Source: Synaphobranchus kaupii
Taxonomy: Eukaryota > Chordata > Actinopteri > Anguilliformes > Synaphobranchidae
Assembly: GCA_029718625.1 (NCBI GenBank)
Contig: CM056376.1
Span: 80,930,541 to 80,994,540, forward strand
Direction: 5' to 3'
DNA length: 64,000 nt
The notes below the pieces were generated by a model, which was not told the origin of the DNA, searched no databases, and saw only the letters and a list, made by a program, of their open reading frames with translations. Positions 25,086 through 37,301 of the stretch are shown here, in pieces. Position 1 is the stretch's first letter; the number at the start of each line of letters is the position of its first letter. A program made the translations under genes and the position numbers.

Positions 25086-26058
25086 AGACATTACCGGCTA
25101 AATGACTAAAATGAGTTTGATAGAAAATAAACGCCGTGCCTCTTGGTAAAGAGGAATGTAACGGGGGAAGGAACAGATATAACATTCCATGGCTAGTTTC
25201 ATAGGCTCGCAGTCACATGCAGAAAACATAAAGCGGTAAACGCCCGATCTCCCAGGAGAGAAAAACATTTTACAGGCGAGCCGACGGAGCACCGTCGTCC
25301 CATAACTTTACTATCAAACATGACTAACACAAGCCTAATTGAAAACACACGCCCTAGCCTCTCAGTAAAGGAATGTGTAACGAGGCGAAGGAACAGAGAG
25401 CTAACGTTCCAAGGCTACTTTCAGAAACGCGCAGTCACACACAAACATGTCCACAACATCGCCCAAGCTCCACATAAGGGGAGACACACCCGGAGAACGA
25501 ACAGAACAACAGTTCCGAACAAAATCGTCCCGCAGGTAAAAAGGACGAACAGGACAGCTGTACCAAAAGACCAACACAAACGTAATAAAAAATAGCACGC
25601 ACTGCCTCTCAATATAATAAAGAAAACCCTGACTCACAACAAAGGGGAACGTAGTCCACGCGAAGGAGACAAAACAGGGAACAAACGTACCGAAGCTACT
25701 AACCGGCTCCTGTCACTTGCAAATGAGTAGAAGCACAAACGCCTGGATTCTCACTAAGAAAACCAAACAAGACGAATGGCACAAAGAACTGCTGCCCTAT
25801 ACTTCTACAAGATAAGTAACTAAGTAAAATCATGAACGCCCGGTCTCTCAATAAGGAGAAACCATAGAAAGGCGGAATAGAGCAGAGAACTCCCATACTT
25901 CTACGAGATAAGTAACCAACGAGCCAGCAAGAACTAACACCCTGCCTCAGTAATGAGATGTTAAAATAGGCGAGTAGCGCAAATGGTACAAACAACTCAC
26001 ACCAGACAATGCAAATAACACAAATACAAAACAAACAAACAATATCGAAGCCCCGACC

Positions 26059-27577
26059 TGTAATGGGGCGTGACGTGTGAGGTGGGAGGAGCCAAACGCA
26101 GCAAGGGGATTAATTAAGCCCTTAGGCCACTACGGCGGGAAACCCCGCAGATAAGGGAAGGAGACAAAACAACGAACACACACACCACAGCTACAGACCG
26201 GCTCACTGTTCCCTACCAAAGAGAGTAAACACAAATGCCTGGTTTCCTAACCAGAAAACCCAACAAGGCGAAAGGGAACAAAGAACTGCTACACCATACT
26301 TCTACAAGCTAAGTAACCAACAAGTAAGCCGGAATAACAAACGCCCTGTCTCGATAACGAGACGCATAAAAACAGGCGAGTAGCACAATGGCACAAACAA
26401 AACACACAGTAAATAAACACAGAAAACTAATACCTATTGATATAGGAGGAGGCGAAGGAACAGAGATAACGTTCCGTGGCTACTTCCATAAGCTAGCACT
26501 AACAGTCATATGCAGAACCTAAAGGGGGTAAACGCCCGATCTCCCAGGGGGAAGAAACATTTTACAGGCGAGCCGACGGAGAACCGCAGTCCCATAGCCT
26601 TACCAGCAAAATGACCAAGCTTAAAACAGAGCCACGCCCTAACCTCTCAGACAGGAGAAATGTAATGAGGCGAAGGAACAGAGATTTAACGTTCCATGGC
26701 TAGTTTAATAAGTGCGCAGTCTAAAGCAGCAAACAAACCTGGGTAAACACCCGATCTCCCAGGAGGGAGAAACATTTTACAGGTGAGCCGACGGAGCACC
26801 GTCGTCCCAAAACTTTACTATCCAAAAGACTCACGCAAACTAAATTAAAACAACCGCCCTAGCCTCTCTATGATGAGGAATATATAACAAAAAACCCCGA
26901 CTCACAACAAAGGGGAACGTAGTCCATGAGAAGGAGAACAAAACAGGGAATAAACGTACCGAAGCTACTAACTGGCTTACCGTAACCCGGAAATAAGTAG
27001 AAGCTAAAACGCCAGGTCTCTCAGTAAGAAAACCAATCAAAAGGCGAACAAATGGACCAGAGAAACTGCTACTCTATACTTCTACGAGCTAATAAACTAA
27101 GTAGAAGCGAAAACGCCCGAATCCCCTATGGGAAGACATGTGCCGAAGGGCGAACAGAACAACTGTCCCGAGCAGAATCGCCCAAATCTCCATACACGGA
27201 GAAAAAGCACAACAAGGCGAAATAGAGCAGAGATTTACGTTCCCAAACTTCTACGAGGTAATCAACTACCTAGCCAGCAAGAAATAAGCCCTGCCTCAAC
27301 AGAGACATTAAAAGTAGGCGAGTAGCCAAAATGGTACAAGAACTCACAGCCAACAATACACCACAGTACAAAACAATGAACAATAAACAATTAATGTCGA
27401 AGCCCCGAACGAAGGAAACGGTAGGCTTATATACCTCTCTCCAGGTGACTAAGCACAGGTGTAAACGCTTAACAGAAGCTCCGCCAACTCAGCAGGGCGG
27501 AACAAGTATCTACCAAAAGGGCAGCGCCCTCGCGTGGCCACCGACCGCATCTGGAAACAGGGTTCAAAACCATGACA
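26059..27577. mobile_element. Solo LTR (TGTAATGGGG family), inner layer, 5-bp TSD
   Basis: It starts TGTAATGGGGCGTGACGTG and ends AAAACCATGACA. CGACC flanks it (26054-26058 and 27578-27582), interrupting the 24204-27755 LTR at a ccccgacc site. It is 1519 bp. Confidence 0.9.
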
Positions 27578-28179
27578 CGACCGAAAGAAACGGGAGGCTT
27601 ATATAGCTCTAAAGGTGACCATGCACAGGTGTGGATGCTGACAGAAGCTCCGCAATCAAAGCAGGGCAGAGCAAGCATCCACCAAAAAGGCAGCGCCCCC
27701 GCGTGGCCACCGAGTAAAACGACTGCATGGGGAAAAAGGGTAGAAACCCATGACACCTTGTTGACTAATTGCAGGCGAGGGTGTATTGGGGCGCAGTGTG
27801 ACTGAGGCTGTGTATAAATCTTGACTAGTTCGGCCAGCCTGCACTCGATCAAAGCCCAATGTGACGCTTCGTTTTCGTTACAAACCAGCAAAAACCGGTT
27901 CGATGGCCTGTGTGAATCTGCCAATTTCGATTTTGTTTTAAGTATACTGGGGTCTTTAGTACCTACAGTTCTGATCCAATTTTGATGAAACTTTGTACAT
28001 AGGTTCACAGGCAGCCATGGACCTGAATTCTCAAATATTTTTCTAATTGGTCAATGACAAGTATTTTAATTTGTATTAATATCCACCAATGTCTAATGAA
28101 TTGGAGGAATTGATGTTAACACCTTTTGAACGCATGAGGGCGGATATGAGGCAGAACAACACTATATTCCCTATACTAT

Positions 28180-28400
28180 TTTCCCTCTATCGGCACTAGG
28201 CTGCAGTGAAGAATCTTCTGCCCTTTTGCACTAAACTAAGGGGTTTATAGTCATATTTTCAGCCCAGTTATACCTATAACACATAAGAATAAGGATCCAT
28301 GCGTGATTTTACTTGACACGATTCGATAAGAAAGTTATAGTCGAGTTCTTTTGATCATCGTAGAGTCAACAATGGACTCTGGTCTGTAAAGATATGACTC
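28180..28400. repeat. Dispersed repeat, partner at 31700-31870
   Basis: The block gcgtgattttacttgacacg and the flanking gagtcaacaatggactctgg recur in inverted, diverged form at 31700-31870. The family is not known. Confidence 0.5.
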
Positions 28401-28938
28401 ACCATATGACTAGTGGAAGGCATACAATTGATGAATAGCCTACAAGGAGCATGACCCTAAAGTAGTTTGAACCTCCATGGTTACTGATGTAAGGGGGAGG
28501 CGAATGGTTCGGAGGTCCAAATGCAACTAAAGGGATTCTTTAAGTGTCAAATTAAGTACACCAATGAGGTGGACCGAATTCTGTTGGATTTTCAGGTTTT
28601 TATAGTAATATCAGAGTTATAATCTGTTTAAGTCCCAACACCCATCCTGTTTCAGTCCAGGGGTTAAGTACCCTTTCAAATGCAAGCTCTCCCCCAAGAC
28701 TTAGGTGCCAAGAGTCATTGGTAAGCAAACCTGGGTGAATAGAAATTATAATGTGTGAAGAGTCATTGATCTAGCCAGGAAATGGAACCAGGGAAGGAGT
28801 GAATTCTCACATGAAGCCTTTCCTCCTGGCTAGCCCCAATTTGTTTAGAGATTGTACTTAAGTTGTGCCATTTTACAGTGTAAGGTCATGTTAGATTGGA
28901 AGCTGACATAAACACCATGCTAATAAAGAAGCTGTAGC

Positions 28939-29712
28939 TACTGTCTTTCATCACGGAACCGATTTAAGACCCTCTTATTCCTCAAACATAATTGCAAGTA
29001 CCGACAAGGAACAAATGTGTAATTGAGAAATACGAAGCAATTCTTCAGTTCGGAGAACTAAACTCGACCGATAAGGATTTCTAAAAGCGTATCTAAAGAG
29101 ATACGCCACAAAACGCGGAAATAGCCGCACCAGGACTGAGAAACACAGGATCGGGAACAAAACTTCCCTAGCACAAGGCAAAACAAAGCAACCTCCAAAA
29201 ACTGAGGCGATCTCGATAAACAGTGAGAATAACTCACAAAATAACTCACACACTAAAATATTAGGTGTAATAGGAGGTGATGAAACAAAACAAAACTCGA
29301 TAAAGCTCTTGTGGCAAAAGAGCTGAACACAACTGGCAACAGGTGAAAAGAAAAAAGGATAAAGAAAGATTGGAAAGTAAAGAAAAAAAAAACAATCTAA
29401 TCCTAAATCTTCTAAGCAGACTTGCTACGTTTCCTATTCGTACGAACCAGAAATGCAGCGACCAAAATTCCTATACCTTTACCGACTTTGTTTGTCAACG
29501 TAGCAAAGACAATATCGAAGTGTTGGAAATGCGGAAGTCCTGGGCTATATATAGCCGGCAGGAAACGCAAAAGTGTAGGGAATAATTGTTGGGTAAGCTA
29601 CAAACACCGGAACGGAGGCGGAAAAAATCCAATAGAGCGTCCTGACGACGCCAAAAGGAAAACCGAACGCAGAAACAGCAGAGGCTGCTAGAAACCATGA
29701 CAGCAAACCATG
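28939..29712. mobile_element. Possible LTR-like repeat
   Basis: GC-richer block between tgtctttcatcacggaacc and tagaaaccatgaca. It looks like an LTR, but I could not find matching 5-bp duplications, so its limits are approximate. Confidence 0.35.
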
Positions 29713-29844
29713 ACAACTGAACTGTGTATGGATGGTATGGATCCAACTAGCAGCACTTGAGAGCAGACCTATGGAGCAGATGTTTTAACGGACAGATACA
29801 GGTATGTATATTTTAACAACTACGCGCTGACATTCAGTTAAGTA

Positions 29845-31372
29845 CAGTCCCGGCGTTAACATTGGGCCTGACTGTCCTGGGCCTGCCCACTTTTATGACG
29901 GCCAAACCAAAAAGAAGATGTATTATAAAAAATATATATTATTATTTTTTCTATGTCCATAATTTGGAACAGTACGTGGCCCGTTATCATGCCATGTTAT
30001 GAGATGTACGCAATATACAGTTGAAGTCGGAAGTTTACATACACTTAGGTTGAAGTCATTAAAAGTCATTTTTAACCACTCCACAGTTTTCAAGTTAGCA
30101 AACTATAGTGTTGGCAAGTCAGTTAGGACATCTACAGCTAAATCTAATCCCACCCCCCAATTCCCATAGAGATCCATTCAAATGCAGAGACGTTATAGTA
30201 TCGCTTGTAAGAGTACCAGAAAATAAGACATCAAGAGTCTTTTGATGTTGTTGGGTCACAGACATCAGGAAGTCATGGCATGCAAAGGATATGCATATTA
30301 AAAGTTTAAAGGCACAGTCACCTTAGTGTATGTAAACGTCTGACCCACTGGAATTGTGATATAGTGAATTAAAAGTGAAATAATCTGTCTGTAAACAATT
30401 GTTGGAAAAATTACTTGTGTCATGCAGAAAGTACATGTTCTAACTGACTTGTTTGACTGGTTTGCACTGAGGTAAAAAAACAATACCCGTGTGTCCAGTG
30501 TAGTGGGGTTGCTTCATGAACGCGGTTTGGGGAGACAATAGGATATTCCAAATTGGGGTGGGAATTGGATATAGACAGCCCCATGTTGGGCGCCAAATTA
30601 AAAATTAAAAATAAATAAAAAATTGTAAGTGTGACGGGCATTTTTTAACATGAAATGTCAAGCAAATGAAACAGTGGTAGCATTATTGTTAATGGAAACA
30701 GTATAGTTACAGAGACGTGTGTCAACTGGGACAAATGCAGCATTTGAAAGAATATTATCAAAAGCTATTTCTGACCTGTTAGGCCTACGTGAAATTATGT
30801 GTAGGAAAATACAGACTAAATAAGCTGTAGTTTTGAGTAAATATTAGGACCATCATGTTTATTGATTGTTATTTTGTCATGCAGTAACAACAATTGATTA
30901 CATTTAAGTCACTGTAAAGTAATACAAGAAAGCAGTGAATGACAAACAAAAATCCACTTAAGTGTTGTTATGTGAATGTTTTTGAAGTTATCAGGGAAAA
31001 CTGACTATGCATTAACTGTTTTGGTTAAAAAACTAGGCCAGAATAACTTTATGAATTTATACCGATTGGTAGTTTGTGTTGCAATAAAAGCAACGATACA
31101 TTTAGGTTTTTGATTTGTGACGACGTGCTAGTCTGCATGGTTATGTTCACCAGGAAATCGGTTAGTTTGTGTTTTTTGACAGGTCATTCATAGCCTTTAT
31201 TTGACAAATTGAGGAAACGATGTCTGAGCACTCTGTTTATTAAAATAACATTATTACTTTACCAGCATAGGCTTTTGTCCAATTTAAACTCAATTCATTT
31301 GACACTCAATTAATTGGCCCACTCACAAATTACGTTGGCCCACCCACAATTTAAATCCTGCCACCGCTACTG
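29845..31372. mobile_element. hAT-type element, 8-bp TSD
   Basis: The ends CAGTCCCGGCG and CCACCGCTACTG are inverted. The octamers GTTAAGTA (29837-29844) and GTTAGGTA (31373-31380) agree at 7 of 8 bases. It contains Tc1-type fragments (30018-30455) and no transposase frame. Confidence 0.75.
30018..30134 (+). mobile_element. Sleeping-Beauty-type Tc1 left inverted repeat
   Basis: It begins at a TA with cagttgaagtcggaagttta and catacacttagg, the outer direct repeat of salmonid-type Tc1 elements. It is followed by a fragment of the 20905-type element (30135-30296), then by inner right-arm sequence (30297-30455) with gtgaaataatctgtctgtaa. The transposase is absent. Confidence 0.85.
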
Positions 31373-31699
31373 GTTAGGTAGCTTATGTTGCTAGTAAGCT
31401 GACTATAATGTGTTAAATGTTATCTAAATTATTTGATTTGTCTTACCACTACCAACAGTTTGACCTTGCTTAAGAGTGTGCGTCTTTATTCAACATCAGT
31501 AGTGTGTTTCAGTTCACTAAACTTGGTACTAAGATAACTTAACGTTAGCCTACCTTTCATGATCCTGTGGTCTCAATGTTTGTGCTACAGTAAGTATTGT
31601 TGAACCCTATGGTCATGTGGTTTTAAGAGCAAATACAGGCAATGTTTATGACCAGCTACATATACATTTTCTTTTTATTGTAGGCTATCCATCAGCTAC

Positions 31700-31870
31700 T
31701 CATCATCACATGTTCAATACAACCAACCAGAGTCTAGTGTTGACTCTCTGATGAGTAAAACAACATGTTATCGAATTGCGTCAAGTAAAATCACGCATTC
31801 AATCTTGGGTATAACTGGAATTATGACTGTAAACTACTTAATTTGTTAGAAAATGAAGGAGTATTTCCAT
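31700..31870. repeat. Dispersed repeat, inverted partner of 28180-28400
   Basis: The reverse complement carries tgcgtgattttacttgac and gagagtcaacactagactct, as in the partner copy. Confidence 0.5.
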
Positions 31871-32098
31871 TATAGCCTAAGGGAAAAGTAAGAGTTGTGG
31901 TGCACTGGACGTCATGTATGATATTGGTTGCTACATCTTCGGCAATAGAAGTAAGTGGTTATGTCCATTCAAAATCATAGCGTTCAGTGCTTTACCTACA
32001 CAATCGCGGGTGTCTGCATCTCTCTGAGTGCCATTCTACCTTATTTATTTATGTCTCTCATTGAAACCCATTGTAAACTGCAAAATACACCCAGGAGT

Positions 32099-32122
32099 GG
32101 GGGGGGGGGGGGGGGGGGGGGG
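32099..32122. repeat. Poly-G run (24 bp)
   Basis: An uninterrupted run of 24 G about 240 bp upstream of the TM4 exon. Runs of this kind are prone to length error in assemblies. Confidence 0.9.
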
Positions 32123-32285
32123 CTCTTGTAAATAAGAAATTTGATAGGTCGGTCTTGGTCGTGAGAGAAAAAACGAGTATTATCATTTGTTCCAATAAGA
32201 TAAGCTCAACAAGCCTACAAAGTTTTAACAGGCCCTTTAGTTATTACTGGCATGCTATCAGTACGGCTGAGTCTGGCTTTTGCAT

Positions 32286-32286
<1 letters not shown>

Positions 32287-32335
<49 letters not shown>
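32287..32335. repeat. (CA)n microsatellite
   Basis: About 24 CA units ending 28 bp before the acceptor-adjacent exon start at 32364. It sits where a branch point or pyrimidine tract would be expected. Confidence 0.95.
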
Positions 32336-32340
<5 letters not shown>

Positions 32341-32363
32341 TTTGTGCAATTATAATCCCCTAG

Positions 32364-32505
32364 TATTCGTGTGTTGAGGAAGATGGATGACCAAGGGCTA
32401 GCTGCTGGTCTGGGTAGAATGCAGTGGGAGCTCGCCCTTTGTCTGCTACTGGCCTGGGTGGCCTGCTACTTCTGCATTTGGAAAGGAGTCAAATATTTTG
32501 GCAAG
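32364..32505 (+). CDS. SLC6-family transporter, internal exon (end of EL2, TM4)
   Basis: This exon encodes the end of loop 2 and TM4: [20 protein letters not shown], then [20 protein letters not shown] and GVKYFGK. The block [11 protein letters not shown]...YFCIWKGVK is a hallmark of the GABA/taurine/creatine/betaine branch of SLC6. The usual FWE motif before VL is not present. Acceptor taatcccctag, donor AAG|gtgagt; 142 nt, phase 2 in and phase 0 out. A (CA)n microsatellite lies about 30 nt upstream of the exon, and a Sleeping-Beauty-type inverted repeat starts about 50 nt downstream. Confidence 0.94.
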
Positions 32506-32557
32506 GTGAGTGAATGAGCAGAGGACAAATAGGACAAATACAGAGCAGAATGGAAAA

Positions 32558-32724
32558 ATAAAGTGAAATAATCTGTCTGTAAACAATTGTTGGAAAAATT
32601 ACTTGTGTCATGCACAAAGTACATGTCCTAACTGGCTTGTTTGCTAACATAAAATCTGTGGAGTGGTTAAAAATACGTTTTAATGACTTCAACCTAAGTG
32701 TATGTAAACTTCCGACCTCAACTG
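32558..32724 (+). mobile_element. Sleeping-Beauty-type Tc1 right inverted repeat
   Basis: From gtgaaataatctgtctgtaa to acttccgacctcaactg, ending at a TA. It is the right arm with inner and outer direct repeats. The rest of the element is absent. Confidence 0.85.
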
Positions 32725-33572
32725 TATATGGGCCATTCTACAAAAGTCATGCAAATTGCTGTCCCTCTCTGATAAAAGTAAGAAATTGACCAATAAAATC
32801 TTTCAATGCTATATTATTCATTAGATCATGTTATGTTTTAATATAATCCAAGATATAAATTGCAGTAATAATAGTTACATTTATCCGAAATCAACACTTA
32901 TACTCTTGGGAGTATAAATTCCTATTGGGAGATGGCTGTCAACCCTTAAACTGGTGCATTAAAAAATAATACCCAAAATATTTTTGCCAATTTTTTGACT
33001 TGTCTCATTCAATAAAGCATGTACATTTTTATCAAATATAAGTTAAAATATATATATTTTTTTTTTTTGATATATATATTTATATTATACAATTTTTACG
33101 TCACAACCGAAACGTACACTGTTTGAGTCTGTGCAGTGAACCTGCTTGTAGCCACACCCCCCTTTTTTAAACCAGGAAATTAGACTGCCTTCATATGAAT
33201 CAAGGCCACATGGTGAGTAGCTAGGTTTTAGCGTTTTGATATAATTGTCCTTCAAAGTATGAAAATTAGTCTGTGGTTTTAAGAGACGTCACTCTCAAAC
33301 ACCCAAGTTTTCATATTAGAGAAAAAAAGTTGATTTCATAACTGTAGATTATTATTATTATTAGGAAGGTGCATCTGCACAGAGAAGCTAACCATGTGCT
33401 TGCTAAATCTTTTGTTTTGTGGCCAAAATGAGCCAAAATTGTCACAACCAAAACAGTCACTACCAAAACAAATGGTATTGTTTTGGTTGTGACAGGCCTG
33501 TTTCGGTTGGTGACACTTGTCCGTAAATTCTTATTAAAGACAATAAATAGTGAGACAATCAATGCACATGTA

Positions 33573-33858
33573 CAAACCTCAATTCCAAAAAAGTTGGGAC
33601 AGTGTATAAAATGTAAATAAAAACAGAAAGCAATGATTTGCGAGTCCTTTTTGTATTCAGTTGAAAACAGTACAAAGACAAGATATTTCATGTTTTAACT
33701 AATCAACTTTATTGTTTTTTGTAAATATACACTCATTCTACATTTGAAAACAAATACCGTTTTCAATTAAATATATAGACAAGAGAATTTACAAATCACT
33801 GCTTTCTGCTTTTATTTGCATTTTCCGTACTGGCCCAAATTTTTTGGAATTGAGGTTT
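33573..33858. mobile_element. Palindromic Tc1-type MITE, nested
   Basis: The ends caaacctcaattcc and ggaattgaggttt are inverted around aaaagttgggacag; the left end adjoins TA. The same family as 10764-12429 and 56778-57898. Confidence 0.75.
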
Positions 33859-33959
33859 CAGTAAGAGATGTCACAACCGCAACGATGTGGTCACAACCGA
33901 AACACCTGCTGTTTTGTAAAAAAAATTTATCCAAGATATTGTCCTGGTGATGGTATATA

Positions 33960-34062
33960 TCTGTTCTGTATATTGTTCTGTAAAGCGTCTTTGTGACAGT
34001 CTGTGAATCTGGAATCTGTGAAAAGCGCTATATAAATAAAATTGAATTGAATTGAATATATA
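33960..34062 (+). repeat. Retroposon 3' tail
   Basis: The sequence aaaagcgctatataaataaa followed by repeated attga is the characteristic 3' end of a fish SINE/LINE family. Only the tail region is recognisable. Confidence 0.55.
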
Positions 34063-34694
34063 ATCTCATAAATAAGAGTCTATAAAATTCATGTGATCAA
34101 ATCTGTCCATTTTATAGAGAACATTTGCACGTAGTTTTCACTAAGTTTCATTAATTCAATGTTTTATTTGCTTAAAAAATTCCAGGTAATTGATTCAAAT
34201 TCAACAGCAGTCAAAATCTTTTTTCAAAAATGTAATTTTCAAAGGGGTGAATTAAACTTATCAACTGGGTGTGTAATTTTATTTCAAAAGCAGGGTTTAC
34301 ACCATGTTTCAGTTGTGACATATTTAGGAGCAGTCAGTAAATTCATCCTTATTCTGAAAAAATGACGTGATAGTATATTTATGCATCTAAAAGTGTAACA
34401 CATATATTATAAAATTATTTTGCAAAAAGAATACAAATTTACACTTTACTCCAACCCTCAATTTGCACGACTTCTGTAGAATGGCCCATATAGCCAAGGT
34501 GAGCAAGGAGGGGGCGGAAGGGTCCTACCGACATTTTGCTAGCCTTTTCTGGTAGCTTGCTAACAACATTGAACGAAATTGTACTTATTGTACTCCATAT
34601 TTCGCCACCATTTGGACTATATCATGGTCAGGTAACTACACAACCCAAAGTTCAGTTGTGCTTTAGGAAGAGAGAAAGCTGACCATAGAAGTTT

Positions 34695-34800
34695 TTAATT
34701 TGTTTATTTGTTTAGCCTTTATTTTTCCAGGCAGGTCAATTAAGAACAAATTCTTATTTACAATGACGGCCTGGCAAGATGCAGTAAAGCCTCTTGAGGG
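34695..34800. repeat. Dispersed repeat, salmonid/esocid style
   Basis: The stretch with taagaacaaattcttattta and caatgacggcctggcaag resembles a repeat I associate with salmonids and pikes. It is the best, though weak, hint to the fish lineage. Confidence 0.5.
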
Positions 34801-34956
34801 TGAGAGGTAGGGGGTAAAGGAACAGGGATTGGGGTGGGACAGGTTGGTGGAACATAATGGCTGTATTCTACTACCACAACAAATGCAATGGCAAGCACAG
34901 GCCAATCTAACTCATTCTGCAGCTCTAATTTTGAGAATGGTACATCTGTCTCAAAG

Positions 34957-35091
34957 GTGGTCTACTTCACGGTGGCTTTTCCATTCTTCCTGCTTATCAT
35001 TCTCTTCATCCGTGGAGTGACGCTACCCGGGGCTTGGACGGGGATCATGTATTACATGTATCCGGACCTCTCAAGGATCGGCAATGGATAC
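34957..35091 (+). CDS. SLC6-family transporter, internal exon (TM5)
   Basis: This exon encodes TM5 and the following loop: [20 protein letters not shown], then [20 protein letters not shown] and IGNGY. VVYFTATFPY...[11 protein letters not shown] is the family consensus, so the match is clear. Acceptor tctgtctcaaag|GTG, donor TAC|gtaagt; 135 nt, phase 0 on both sides, the length usual for this exon. A dispersed fish repeat lies about 150 nt upstream. Confidence 0.95.
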
Positions 35092-35824
35092 GTAAGTCTA
35101 CGGGACTGTGGGGATGCGAAATGACACTATTCAGACCTTGTGACAAACCAATCATACTCTTAGATCCATACCGGTGTTTGGAAATGCAGGGCACACTGCC
35201 CCGTTTGTGCGGCGATACGATTGCTGGATATAGCGGTAGCATGAATAGAGTGATTCTGCACTTGGACAGCAATGAGGGAATGCATGTAAGAGCCAGGTAA
35301 TAATGTTGGGTAGAACAGAGTTGATGGGTGTGTAATTTCACTGGGTCAAGACTGAGACCCATCTTTTGCTGTTCACTAGCTGGCCTAACCTCCCGGGTCC
35401 AAATTAAATGATTAACGAGGAGCTGAACTTCCAAATGGAGGCAGGCATGCTGGAAGAGTGCTTGTGGCGATTTCTTTCTTTTCTCCCTGAACAATTCTTT
35501 CTTCCCAAATTTGTCACCCTCCACACCTGTGAAAGGGGTCACTGAAGCCTAAATGTGTTCACTCTTGATACTCCCATTCATGAGCCAGTGACTGCTTTCC
35601 ATAACTCATGCCACACCGTACAAAGGAGTTAGCACCGGCAGGAGGGGGCAAGCATAGATATACAGAACCTTAGATGTAACATCATAGTTAGTGGCATAAT
35701 TTTTGAGACCATACCCAGGTAAGATGGTGGCCAGTAACCATGGTTTTATATCTATGAGCCAATCATCAGCTATCTGGCTTCTGAGACCTGATTATGACAT
35801 CATCACAGTGGGTTAGAAAGTACA

Positions 35825-36230
35825 GATCCTTTCCAAAAAATTAGAATATCATGGAAAAGTTATTTTTTTTCCATAATTCCATTCAAAAAGTGAAACTTTC
35901 GTAGATTATAGATTCATTACACACAAAGTGAAATATTTCTAGCCTTTATTTGTTTCATTTTTCATAATTTTGGCTTAGAGCTCCAGAAAACCCCCCAAAA
36001 CAGTATTTCAAGAAATTAGAATAGTGTGTCGAAAATCAGCATTTACTTCAGTTATTTCAGAGAATGAATGTTTTAGACTGAGTGTCACACTATCATCTAA
36101 TTTACTCAAAACACCTGCAAAGTTTAGGCTTCCTTTAGAAAGCAAACGTCTTTCCAGTCTCCGGTGACACATTGATTTATATGGTTCCTATTTGAGAAAT
36201 CATGACAATAAATCTGAATTTCAGCTACAT
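35825..36230. mobile_element. Tc1-type end fragment
   Basis: It begins acagatcctttccaaaaaat and continues tagaatatcatggaaaagtt, a known Tc1 terminus style in fish. No transposase remains and the right end is missing. Confidence 0.6.
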
Positions 36231-36520
36231 ATCTAAGTAATACTCCACACCTTTATAGGGTACCTAACCAAATCTAAAAAAAGGTATGTAGAGTCCAGAC
36301 TGTGAAAGTGTTGATTGCATCTGGAGTCCTACACAGTGGCATGTAATTGACCATTGTAATTGACCGTTGTCAATAGCAACTACTCTGGTCAAATGGGCAC
36401 CTATAATTAGCCTGTACGAACTGAGCCAATTGTGCAATCCTCTGACTAGACAAAGAGCATGGTAGCAATGGGATGTACCCACAAATGGACATAGAATTGT
36501 ACTTGATATTCTAAATATAT

Positions 36521-37301
36521 TGGGAGTGGGACTAGATTTAGCTGTAAATTACACTGGAACAGTATGGAACACATGGTTGGCTAAATGGCTCCAAGTCAAC
36601 AATGGTCTGCCATAGCAAAACAAGCCTTAAATCATCACTCTGCTGCCAGAAATACAGTAGATATGGATGGATAACTTGAAGGGTTTCTTCTCCTGACTTA
36701 CTTTTCAATATAGTTCAATAGGAAAATTTGTCAGGAGAAACAACCCTTAAAGTGATCCATCTGTATCTACTGCATATCTGGCAGCAGAGTGATGCCTTGA
36801 GGCTCGTTTGATACCTCAGACCCTTGATGACTTACAGCCATTTTACCAACCATGTATTCCATATTGTTCCAGCATAATTTACAGCTAAATCTAGTCCCAA
36901 CCCCCAGTTCACATAGAGATCCATTCAAATGCAGAGACGTTATAGTATTGCTTGTAAGAGTACCAGAAAATAAGATATCAAGAGTCTTTTAATGTTGTTG
37001 GGTCACAGACATCAGGAAGTCGTGGCATGCAAAGGATATGCGACCAAACATTAAAAATGATTACTTTATTCTATATATAAATGCAGGGGTGCCAATAATT
37101 GTGGCACATGTGGTTTTGTTAAAAATAATTATTTCTTGATGAGGGATTTTTTCTCATAATAAATTTACTTCAATTAAAGGTTGGATTTTTCAAATTTTTT
37201 CAGTGTGAGATTAAGCTAATTCACCAAATGGTGAATTTTTTATAACCCTTTTACTCATCTTTACCAGGGGTGCCAATAATAGGGGAGGGCACTTCACTGT
37301 A
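36521..37301. mobile_element. Tc1-like palindromic element, left-truncated
   Basis: The same family as 20905-22566: a gggagtgggactagatttag block, its inverted partner near 36900, then the arm ending ggggtgccaataatagggga. The left outer arm is absent. Confidence 0.7.

Larger units (their letters stand above)
24204..27755. mobile_element. Solo LTR (TGTAATG family), middle layer, 5-bp TSD
   Basis: It starts TGTAATG and ends ACCCATGACA. CCTTG flanks both sides (24199-24203 and 27756-27760). Its left end lacks about 30 bp compared with its relatives. It contains a second LTR of the same family at 26059-27577. Confidence 0.85.
23627..27958. mobile_element. DNA transposon, outermost layer of a nest
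   Basis: The left end aaggccccagcatacttaaa (to ~23700) is the inverse of the right end (taagtatactggggtcttta, from ~27860). Without the inserted LTRs the element would be about 0.8 kb. No transposase frame is seen. Confidence 0.7.
32728..34491. mobile_element. Inverted-repeat DNA element (~1.76 kb)
   Basis: The left end atgggccattctacaaaagt is the inverse of the right end (acttctgtagaatggcccat), and pairing reaches tgcaaattg. Blocks of cacaaccgaaac recur inside. It fills most of the intron between the TM4 and TM5 exons and carries a nested MITE and a SINE-like tail. Confidence 0.7.

Noticed and set aside
27469..28008. 179-codon minus-strand frame
   Set aside because: It crosses the ends of two LTRs and of a DNA element, so it cannot be a conserved gene.
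30018..32724. TM4 exon apparently lying between left and right Sleeping-Beauty-type repeats, suggesting exon capture
   Set aside because: The left arm belongs inside a hAT with its own target duplication ending at 31372, and a partial right arm already lies at 30297-30455. The two ends are from different insertions.
35045..35542. 165-codon minus-strand frame
   Set aside because: It is antisense to the SLC6 TM5 exon and adjoining intron, with no recognisable domain.
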